A stretch of 64,000 nt of DNA, from contig JAHLLD010000003.1 in the NCBI GenBank assembly GCA_020444325.1, positions 209,572 to 273,571 on the forward strand. The letters are read 5' to 3'. The translations under genes were made by a program, and so were the position numbers. Below the pieces are notes generated by a model. That model saw only the letters and a program-made list of their open reading frames with translations, had not been told where the DNA came from and ran no database searches. This DNA comes from a bacterium (GTDB lineage Bacteria; Bacteroidota; Ignavibacteria; SZUA-365). Positions 33,954-43,868 of the stretch are shown here, piece by piece. Position 1 is the first letter of the stretch; each line of letters begins with the position of its first letter.

Positions 33954-35423
33954 TTACTTCGTGGCGGCACTGTAAGTGATACAGTGCTCCACGATCGCAT
34001 CCTGCACCTCGCGGTATGGCCGGGGCCTGCCGTTGAAATTCTGCATGAGTATGACAACCGCCAGCAGACGTCCCCCGGGAGCCTGCGCGTAACCAGAAAG
34101 GGCGCTGACACCGCTGACCGTTCCGGTCTTTCCGCGGAAGAAGGCGCCCTTCCGCATATGACGCATCCGGCGCGCAAGCGTCCCGTCACTTCCGGCTTCA
34201 GCGAGCGTGGAGGCGTAGCGATCGAAATATCGTCCCAGCGCCATCTGCCGCAGCAGTCCCGACAACGCTCGCGGCGTAATTAAATTGTAAAACGAGATTC
34301 CCGATCCGTCACGCAGCGCAATCCCCTCGGTAGATATCCCGGCATGGCGCAGGATACGATCGATTTCCTTCAGTCCATCCTCCGCCGAAATTTCCCGGCT
34401 CTGCCGACGCAGGGCGAGTGCGCGCAGCAGCGCTTCCGCGCAGAGATTGTCGCTGTCTTTATTTGCTTCTTCGAGGACGGCTTCGAGTGGATGCGAGACC
34501 TCGGCGAGTTGCCGTACGGGTTCGTCCACGGAAGAGAACGCTATGACGGTGCTGTCGGCATCTACTCCCAGACCGCGGAAGGCATTCAACAGCAGATCTG
34601 CAAAAACATCTTCCGGACGCCAGAGGCTGAGTTTCTTGGCCGTTCGTCGCCCGGCGCGCAGACTTCCCTCGATAATGATATGATTGCTGCGTGGCAGCTT
34701 GCGGATGGAAAGCCGGTCATGCCGCCCGCTCGCCGCATGATTCTCCACATGCAGCAGGCTGCTTGAGGGAAAGACCTCAACTTCAATGGATTTCCCGTAT
34801 TGCGCCGGTGCTTTCATGCGGAGTAGAACGGTATTGCCATCCACAGCGAAGCTGCCGAGATAGGGCATGAAGGGGTCGGACTCATCGTCCCACATCCACC
34901 CGGCACCGTAAAACTGTTCATCCAGTAACGAGGTGTCGAGCAGCAGGGTATCAATATGGCGCACGCCATTCTGTTGTGCGATTTCCGCAAGTTTTTGAAT
35001 ATCTTGGGAAGTCAGCAGAGGATCGGCAGCACCGGGACAGAGCAGTGTGCGAGCGCTGCTGTCTACGGCGAAGAGGCGCGTGCGAAAACGGAAATGCTCG
35101 TTCATTCCAAGTACAGCGGCAGCTGTCGTCACCAGTTTGGCGTTTGAAGCCGGCCGGAGGAGAAGATCGGCATGACGCGAGTACAGTTCCTTGCCACTGC
35201 GGATGTCAACGATATGCACAGCGGCAAGCGTCTTGTCGAAGAGCGGTGACTGCAGGGTTTTATCGATTGAAGAAACCAGTGCTTCCCGTGCAAGCTTTTC
35301 GGCGACACCGGGAGGATCATGCGATCCTTTCGCAACGATGCCGGACTGCGCCGATAGTCCGGGCGTGCAGAACATAAAAAGAGAGAAGAAATAAATCGCG
35401 ATGCGCATTCTCATAGCACCCAT
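33954..35423 (-). CDS. dacB: D-alanyl-D-alanine carboxypeptidase/endopeptidase (PBP4 type, S13)
   Basis: About 489 residues; the start could be 35423, 35414 or 35408, and the last gives MRIAIYFFSLFMFCTPGLSAQ, a good signal peptide. The periplasmic enzyme trims peptidoglycan peptides. The penicillin-binding motifs are S-x-x-K in RPASNAKLV, S-D-N in NKDSDNLCAE and K-T-G in FFRGKTGTVSGV. The length fits S13 enzymes, which carry an inserted domain between SxxK and SxN. It is transcribed away from the secreted-protein gene, and the two 5' ends overlap by up to 23 bases. Confidence 0.93.
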   Translation of the reverse strand: MGAMRMRIAIYFFSLFMFCTPGLSAQSGIVAKGSHDPPGVAEKLAREALVSSIDKTLQSPLFDKTLAAVHIVDIRSGKELYSRHADLLLRPASNAKLVTTAAAVLGMNEHFRFRTRLFAVDSSARTLLCPGAADPLLTSQDIQKLAEIAQQNGVRHIDTLLLDTSLLDEQFYGAGWMWDDESDPFMPYLGSFAVDGNTVLLRMKAPAQYGKSIEVEVFPSSSLLHVENHAASGRHDRLSIRKLPRSNHIIIEGSLRAGRRTAKKLSLWRPEDVFADLLLNAFRGLGVDADSTVIAFSSVDEPVRQLAEVSHPLEAVLEEANKDSDNLCAEALLRALALRRQSREISAEDGLKEIDRILRHAGISTEGIALRDGSGISFYNLITPRALSGLLRQMALGRYFDRYASTLAEAGSDGTLARRMRHMRKGAFFRGKTGTVSGVSALSGYAQAPGGRLLAVVILMQNFNGRPRPYREVQDAIVEHCITYSAATK

Positions 35424-36834
35424 ATTTCTGACTGTGGTACTGACCGCAATTCCTGATTATGCAGAAACTGCATATTTTTCGGCCCCGGAATATGCAGAAA
35501 CTGCATATTTGGTCGTGAATTCCTCGTTTTCAGATGAGAATCCATCGTTTCGGGAAGCTATCGCGACGCCCCGGGGACCAGCGGAGGGCGACAGCCTTGA
35601 ATTCGCGGGTTTTTCCGAGGAACTGCAGAAAATTTTTTCCCGCGAAAAAATTCAGTCCATCATATCAAAACTCCCGCCGAACTGCAAAATCTACGGCTTT
35701 GACGTTGGCGACTATTCAGGCGACGATGGGATGGATGTTGTTGTTTCCACGAGGGATGCAGATGCGCGATCACGTGAAATGCGTGTACATTTCTTTATCA
35801 ATGAAGGAGCGGAATTCCGCGTCGTCAACACATTGACGCGGCGCTTCGTGCTTGAACCCATTGAAGTAGGATTCTCCATTGAACGGGGACGCGTGCTGGT
35901 CACCGAAAAAACAGGGGATTTCGGGTGGCGCATGACAGGGTATGCCATTCGTGATCGCGTATTTCGACGAGTGTACGAGTGGCGTACGGGACGCGTACCG
36001 TACAGGGGAAGAGAAACCGCGGTCGCCTGGGAGCGCGCACGCGATTACATGGAGAATCTGGAGGACGAACACTACTTCGGCAGCAACACCAAGCGCAGTT
36101 TCCTTCGACAGAAATACTATGCGCTGCCGTTGTTCGCTGCGGGCTCCGAGCCACCGAAAGACATCAGGCAGTCCATCGGAGATTCCACCGCACTAATGAT
36201 CGTGCAGGGGGGAAGCAGCTGGCATGGACCGGAAGACTGCAGTCTTTCCGTCTCCGGCCGTTATGACAGCAGCAACGTGTATTTCGATTTCCAGGTACGT
36301 GACGACCGGCTGCTGTACAACACGGACAGCGATTCAAGCGATTTCGCCGCCCTGTATTTCGATCTCAGCCGCAAACCGAGAATTCGTCCGGGCGGAGATG
36401 CGCAGGTGTATTCACCCAACACGCAGTTCGGCGTGGTTGTCCTCATGGGTGACGGCGAAGCACGGGGACCCGTGGTCGAACTTCGCGGCGCGAAACTGGC
36501 CAGGGCACACGCCTCCTCCATCAGTGTCAACATGCAGAAGCACGTCGACCCCTTCGCTCCGTGGCATTTCGAGGTCACACTCCCACGCGCGCTGTTTGCT
36601 GATGAATCCTCGCTGCCGCCCGCAGGATTTGTAGCTGTCTATCACGATGTCGACTATCCCGCCAATCTGCACTGGGTGTCGCTGGCTTCCACCTCGCGCG
36701 GTTATGTCGCGGATGCCCCGGAAACGTATGGACGCATGCATTTCGTACGTGACGTGCGCAGGGAGTGGGAATGGGAAAACCTGGCGACTCGCGACCTGTC
36801 GCGTGAGCTGCGCCGGGCGGGCGTTCTGCCCTGA
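35401..36834 (+). CDS. Secreted protein with CBM9-like C-terminal domain
   Basis: 477 residues from the ATG at 35401. The N-terminus MRILIAPIFLTVVLTAIP is a signal peptide. Immediately after it two in-frame copies of a 20-bp near-palindrome encode YAETAYF and YAETAYL, which look like an insertion. The middle (~90-250) has strands with GFDVGDYSGDDGMDVVVS. The end (~275-440) resembles the CBM9-like carbohydrate-binding fold: SVSGRYDSSNVYFDFQVRDD, then LYFDLSRKPR and HFEVTLPRALF. Family members bind sugars or act as c-type cytochrome-associated domains; no heme motif is seen. Function is unknown. Divergent from dacB. Confidence 0.75.
   Translation: MRILIAPIFLTVVLTAIPDYAETAYFSAPEYAETAYLVVNSSFSDENPSFREAIATPRGPAEGDSLEFAGFSEELQKIFSREKIQSIISKLPPNCKIYGFDVGDYSGDDGMDVVVSTRDADARSREMRVHFFINEGAEFRVVNTLTRRFVLEPIEVGFSIERGRVLVTEKTGDFGWRMTGYAIRDRVFRRVYEWRTGRVPYRGRETAVAWERARDYMENLEDEHYFGSNTKRSFLRQKYYALPLFAAGSEPPKDIRQSIGDSTALMIVQGGSSWHGPEDCSLSVSGRYDSSNVYFDFQVRDDRLLYNTDSDSSDFAALYFDLSRKPRIRPGGDAQVYSPNTQFGVVVLMGDGEARGPVVELRGAKLARAHASSISVNMQKHVDPFAPWHFEVTLPRALFADESSLPPAGFVAVYHDVDYPANLHWVSLASTSRGYVADAPETYGRMHFVRDVRREWEWENLATRDLSRELRRAGVLP
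35458..35477 (+). repeat. 20-bp near-palindrome, copy 2
   Basis: TATGCAGAAACTGCATATTT, encoding YAETAYF in frame. The start lies 33 bases (11 codons) before copy 3, so the pair is a phased tandem. Confidence 0.8.
35491..35510 (+). repeat. 20-bp near-palindrome, copy 3
   Basis: TATGCAGAAACTGCATATTT, encoding YAETAYL in frame. The core is identical to copy 2. Confidence 0.8.
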
Positions 36835-36901
36835 GCGATTCTTGCTTCCCCAAATGAAATCCTGTAATTTGAATGATTGTGTAACGCGCAACCCGTAGGG
36901 T

Positions 36902-37201
36902 ATGACTGGCTTTGTTTTCACATTTTCGCTTCTCTGTACTGCCGCGCTGCAGGCGGATCCCGCCGTGCTTCAGCGTCCGGAAGCGGCCATTCTGCGTCCC
37001 CTGCTCGAAGCTGCACTTCCCGCTGCCCACCTGACAAGTGCGCGGGGCAGCGAACTGCGCGTCCATCCCGTCTGTACCCGTCGATCCACTTCGGAAGAGG
37101 GGATCGACACCTACCGCACAACCTTCCTGTGCAGGGAATACCGGGCACCGGTGCCGCCGCTGCGGCGTCATCGTCCCATTCGCGCACCGACCTGCTGTTG
37201 A
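36902..37201 (+). CDS. Small secreted Cys-containing protein (uncertain)
   Basis: 99 residues from ATG 36902. MTGFVFTFSLLCTAALQA resembles a signal peptide. The rest is Arg/Pro-rich with four cysteines (VCTRR, FLCRE, TCC at the end) and GC-rich third codon positions, which favours real coding. No family recognised. It lies in the leader of secA; a secM-like regulatory leader peptide is an alternative, but no arrest motif was seen. Overlapping open frames in the other two phases are less convincing. Confidence 0.45.
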   Translation: MTGFVFTFSLLCTAALQADPAVLQRPEAAILRPLLEAALPAAHLTSARGSELRVHPVCTRRSTSEEGIDTYRTTFLCREYRAPVPPLRRHRPIRAPTCC

Positions 37202-37253
37202 GTCATCAACCGTCTCCCAGGTATTCCCACACTACGAATTTACAAGAGGAAGC

Positions 37254-40316
<3,063 letters not shown>

Positions 40317-40385
40317 GAATATCTGTGCGCGTGTACGCCAGAACACGCAAGAGGAATACCTGATCACGCAGCAGGAGGTGACACC

Positions 40386-41111
40386 GTGACGATTCGCGGT
40401 GACGTAATGCTCTGCAGATCCTGCGGGGCGGAAAACTCCGCGCTGGATCTTCGCTGCCGGGAATGCGGAGCGTATATCCGCGACCGCGTGCCTGCGATGG
40501 ACCTTTTTTCCTCCCTCTGGGGAATGATTGAGCGTCCTTCGTCCACGCTGCTCCGCTTTGCACGCAGTGAGCAGAAAAACTACGTGCATCTGCTGTTCGC
40601 GTTCACCGGTCCGCTCTGTATCACCGTGCTGTTCTCCGTGCTGCAGCTCGGAGACAGGGGAGTGGCATTCAGCTATCTCCTGCTCGGGATCGCGGGTGGT
40701 GGCCCCGTTGCCGGTCTGTTGCTTTTCCCGCTTCTCGCATTGCTGCTCATGCGCCTCCAGCCGATGTTCGGCGTCCGTCTCGGGTATCGATTGACTGCCG
40801 GTTACCTGGCCTACAGTATGTCGCCATTGATGTGGGCGTCGGTTCTGCTGGTCCCTCTGCAGCTCGGGATTTTCGGATTGACGCTGTTTTCCGTCAATCC
40901 TCCGGCATGGAGCATGCAGCCTGTTCCTTTCTGGTTGCTGTTCGGGCTCCAGGGCATCGCAATGATCTGGAGTATGCTGCTGCTGCCGCTTTCCCTGAAA
41001 GTGCATGGTGTCGCGTACGGACGCGGATTGCTGTACACTATGATCTGTTACCTTCTGCTCGCCGCGTTGCTCACGGTCTGCGGCCTGATAATAATGACGA
41101 TTTTCCCCTGA
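40386..41111 (+). CDS. Zinc-ribbon plus Yip1-type membrane protein
   Basis: 241 residues from a GTG start with a textbook AGGAGGT 5 bases before it. The N-terminal zinc ribbon is CRSCGAENSALDLRCRECGAY, with four cysteines. After ~40 residues come five hydrophobic segments from about residue 70, the layout of YIP1-family (Pfam Yip1) membrane proteins. Function in bacteria is unknown. It lies between secA and nanE, with 18 bases to the next start. Confidence 0.75.
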   Translation: MTIRGDVMLCRSCGAENSALDLRCRECGAYIRDRVPAMDLFSSLWGMIERPSSTLLRFARSEQKNYVHLLFAFTGPLCITVLFSVLQLGDRGVAFSYLLLGIAGGGPVAGLLLFPLLALLLMRLQPMFGVRLGYRLTAGYLAYSMSPLMWASVLLVPLQLGIFGLTLFSVNPPAWSMQPVPFWLLFGLQGIAMIWSMLLLPLSLKVHGVAYGRGLLYTMICYLLLAALLTVCGLIIMTIFP

Positions 41112-41129
41112 CCAATACCCGGATACCCC

Positions 41130-41870
41130 ATGGCCGATGCCCGCATGACTCCTGACGCAATTCTCTCCGCATTCAATGACGGACTCATTGTTTCCTGCCA
41201 TGTCGAAGAAGAGGCAGGGGAGAAGCTCGGACTCGATGCGCTACGGTATTTCGTGCATGCGGCCGTCGAGGGCGGGGCTGCCGGGCTGCGTATCGAAGGT
41301 GTCGAGCGCATGCGTACAGTTCGTGAGCTCACGAAACTGCCACTTATCGGCTTCATCGAAGGAAGCTATGCTGACGGGTCCGCGCTGATCACGCCCACAC
41401 TCGACGATATCGACAGTCTGCTGTCCGCCGGCGCTGATATCGTGGCCATCGACGCGACAAAGCGGAAGCGTCCCGGAGACATCGACGGATTTATCTTCTT
41501 CGAACAGGCGCGGAAGCGCTTCAAAGCCCCGCTCTGGGCCGATGTCGCGACTTTCCGCGAGGGCGTACGCGCTGCCGAAATGGGTGCGGATATCGTCGCG
41601 ACGACGCTGGCAGGCTATACTGCGGGCACCGCTGTGCAGGATTATCGTACACCCGATTTCGTCCTCATCCGCGAACTGGCATCCGCTCTTACCACACCGG
41701 TCATTGCCGAGGGTCGTATCTGGACACCCGAAGATGCCCGGCATTGCACCGCACTGGGAGCCCATGCCGTGGTCGTTGGCTCCGCCATCACCCGTCCCCA
41801 GCTCATCACGCGCATGTATGTCGATTCCCTGCAGGGACCGATTCCCCCCGCGCTGCAGCGTCCGCATTAA
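41130..41870 (+). CDS. nanE: Putative N-acetylmannosamine-6-phosphate 2-epimerase
   Basis: 246 residues with the TIM-barrel pattern of NanE, which converts ManNAc-6-P to GlcNAc-6-P. Diagnostic stretches are GLIVSCHVEEEAGE (N-terminal strand), GAAGLRIEGVE, ADIVAIDATKRKRPGD, ADVATFREGVRAAEMGADIVATTLAGYT and PVIAEGRIWTPEDARHCTALGAHAVVVGSAITRP. The active-site Lys is probably the second Lys of DATKRKRP. No other sialic-acid gene lies nearby, so the function in cell-wall or amino-sugar recycling is inferred. Confidence 0.85.
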   Translation: MADARMTPDAILSAFNDGLIVSCHVEEEAGEKLGLDALRYFVHAAVEGGAAGLRIEGVERMRTVRELTKLPLIGFIEGSYADGSALITPTLDDIDSLLSAGADIVAIDATKRKRPGDIDGFIFFEQARKRFKAPLWADVATFREGVRAAEMGADIVATTLAGYTAGTAVQDYRTPDFVLIRELASALTTPVIAEGRIWTPEDARHCTALGAHAVVVGSAITRPQLITRMYVDSLQGPIPPALQRPH

Positions 41871-42101
41871 GGAGAAAAGGGGACGGATATTTCTCGCAAT
41901 ATTCTCATCGTTTTGTTGTACTTTAGAACCTATGCTTCCTTGAGTTTCGGTGCAGGGAGGCGTATTTTAGTGCTTATGCGACCGACCGGGAAGCCGGTCA
42001 ACCACTCTTACCGGACAGCAGGGGCAGCGGCCCAGCCGTTCAGGTACCAACAGAGCTACGACGTGAACAACCACTAATCTCTATAATGGAGGCATATTAA
42101 A
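41871..42101 (+). other. Leader region before the proton-channel genes
   Basis: 231 bases without an evident gene. GACCGG (41984-41989) pairs with CCGGTC (41994-41999) around a GAAG loop. A GGAGG near 42089-42093 serves the next ATG. No promoter could be assigned with confidence. Confidence 0.4.
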
Positions 42102-42800
42102 ATGCAGCATGTTCTTGGAACCTTTTTACTGCTCCTTCAGGAAGCCGGGGACAACTCGGGCATCGTCAACTTCCTCGTTGAGAAATTCAACCAGGGTGGC
42201 GGTTTCATGTGGCCGATCCTTGCCTGCCTGGTGCTGGGTCTCGCCTTCGTGATCTTCAAGTTTATTTCCCTCGCTCGCGCGTCGGTGAACACCAAGAAGT
42301 TCATCGTTGAAGTCAAGAAAGCCCTCGATAACGGTGGCGTCGACAAGGCCATTGAAGTCTGTTCGACCAGCAGCGGTTCCGTTGCCAGCGTCTTCCAGGC
42401 CGGTCTGATGCGTGCCGACGAAGGTATCGATGCAGCAGAGAAGGCCATCATCAGCTACGGTTCCATCGAGATGTCCTTCCTCGAGCGCGGAATGATCTGG
42501 ATCTCGACGTTCATCTCCATCGCACCGCTGCTCGGTTTCGCCGGTACGGTCGCAGGTATGATCCAGGCATTCGACAGTATCGCAGCCGCAAAGAACATCT
42601 CCCCGGAAATCGTCGCAAGCGGTATTTCCGTCGCACTGCTCACCACGCTGTTCGGTCTGATCGTTGCAATGATTCTGCAGGTGTTCTATAACTACTTCAT
42701 CTCCCGTATCGACAAGCTCGTTGTCGACATGGAAGAGAGCTCCATCGAGCTCGTGGACTCACTTGTCATGCTGGAACGTGGAAAGAAGGTCGCCAACTAA
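42102..42800 (+). CDS. exbB: MotA/TolQ/ExbB proton-channel protein
   Basis: 232 residues. It forms the proton channel of a Ton- or Tol-like energy transducer in the inner membrane. Helix 1 is FMWPILACLVLGLAFVIF; the cytoplasmic domain includes SMERG-like SFLERGMIW, and the C-terminal helices are SIAPLLGFAGTVAGMI and ASGISVALLTTLFGLIVAMI, with the family GLLGTV-type pattern as GFAGTVAGM. Two exbD-type genes follow directly, so this is the channel of the exbB-exbD-exbD unit. No tonB gene is adjacent. TolQ is a possible alternative. Confidence 0.9.
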   Translation: MQHVLGTFLLLLQEAGDNSGIVNFLVEKFNQGGGFMWPILACLVLGLAFVIFKFISLARASVNTKKFIVEVKKALDNGGVDKAIEVCSTSSGSVASVFQAGLMRADEGIDAAEKAIISYGSIEMSFLERGMIWISTFISIAPLLGFAGTVAGMIQAFDSIAAAKNISPEIVASGISVALLTTLFGLIVAMILQVFYNYFISRIDKLVVDMEESSIELVDSLVMLERGKKVAN

Positions 42801-42838
42801 CCATCTCTTCCGTATCCAATCATCACTAGGAGTCACCC

Positions 42839-43348
42839 ATGTTTCGTAAGAAAAAGAGACCGGGCGCGGAGATCAGCTCGAGTGGCATGGCGGATATCTC
42901 CTTTCTGCTGCTGCTGTTCTTCCTGGTGACCACGACGATCGACGTGGACACCGGTATTGATCTCGTTCTTCCGCCCTGGGTCGAAAATGCTGAGCAGGTT
43001 GCCGTCAAGTCGGACAACATTGCAAACCTCCTGGTCAATGAGGTCGGCGATGTGCTTCTCAATGAGAAGATCATCGGCGTGCCGCAGATCAGGGCGGAAA
43101 TGATTTCCCGCATCAAGGCGAATCCCAAGCTCATCATTTCCTACAAAACAGTGCGCGATACACCCTACAAGATTTATATCGACGTCATGGATCAGCTGAA
43201 ACTGGCATACACCGATCTCCGTGAGGAATACAGCCGTGAGAAATTCGGCAAGCCCCTCGACGAGCTCAACGAAGAACAGATTCAGGAAATCCGCAAGGCC
43301 ATACCCCAGCGTATCTCCCTTGCAGAGCCGACCCAGGCGGAAGGGTAA
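42839..43348 (+). CDS. exbD: ExbD/TolR-type biopolymer transport protein, first copy
   Basis: 169 residues. A short basic cytoplasmic start (MFRKKKRPG) leads to one helix, MADISFLLLLFFLVTTTID, with the Asp expected in the proton path, then a periplasmic domain. The tail is longer than in typical ExbD (~135) and ends in a mobile acidic helix (DELNEEQIQEIRKAIPQRI). An AGGAG lies 7 bases before the ATG. Paired with exbB and the second ExbD. Confidence 0.9.
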   Translation: MFRKKKRPGAEISSSGMADISFLLLLFFLVTTTIDVDTGIDLVLPPWVENAEQVAVKSDNIANLLVNEVGDVLLNEKIIGVPQIRAEMISRIKANPKLIISYKTVRDTPYKIYIDVMDQLKLAYTDLREEYSREKFGKPLDELNEEQIQEIRKAIPQRISLAEPTQAEG

Positions 43349-43361
43349 GGAGTAACGCACC

Positions 43362-43775
43362 ATGAAATTTCAGAAAAAAATCTCAACCTCTGACCAGGGC
43401 ATTCCCACATCGTCACTGCCGGATATCATCTTCATGCTGCTGATTTTCTTCATGGTTTCGACCGTGTTGCGTGAAGTCGACATCCAGGTGCAGTACTCGC
43501 TGCCGGAAGCCATCTCGGTCGAGAAAATTGACAACAAGCGCCTGCTGTCCTACATCTGGATCGGCAACGACGAGCGCATTCAGATCGATGACAGCATCGT
43601 GCCTGTCAGCTCGATCAGCAACATTGCATATCAGAAACGCATGAACAATCCCAACGTGATCATGTCCCTTCGCATCGACAAGGGCTCGCGCATGGGTATT
43701 GTCAGCGATGTGCAGCAGGAACTGCGCCGCGCAGACGCTTTACGTATCAACTATTCGGCGCTGGTCAAACTCTGA
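43362..43775 (+). CDS. exbD: ExbD/TolR-type biopolymer transport protein, second copy
   Basis: 137 residues. Helix LPDIIFMLLIFFMVSTVL contains the conserved Asp. The periplasmic part is short, with VIMSLRIDKGSRMGIVSDVQQELRRADALRINYSAL, the usual ExbD end. It differs clearly from the first copy, so the pair probably forms a hetero-oligomer. AAGGAG 9 bases upstream. The three-gene unit ends in a strong terminator. Confidence 0.9.
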   Translation: MKFQKKISTSDQGIPTSSLPDIIFMLLIFFMVSTVLREVDIQVQYSLPEAISVEKIDNKRLLSYIWIGNDERIQIDDSIVPVSSISNIAYQKRMNNPNVIMSLRIDKGSRMGIVSDVQQELRRADALRINYSALVKL

Positions 43776-43794
43776 CCCGCCGTACCGAACGCGG

Positions 43795-43832
43795 AAAAGG
43801 GCAGACGTCTTCCGGCGTTTGCCTTTTTCTTT
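43795..43832 (+). terminator. Rho-independent terminator after exbD
   Basis: AAAAGGGCAGACGTC (43795-43809) pairs with GGCGTTTGCCTTTTT (43814-43828) around a TTCC loop, 15 pairs with three G-U, and the T-run continues to 43828 before CTTTAT. Confidence 0.9.
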
Positions 43833-43868
43833 ATACATGACTTTCCCTGTGAACCTGGAGGTACAGGA

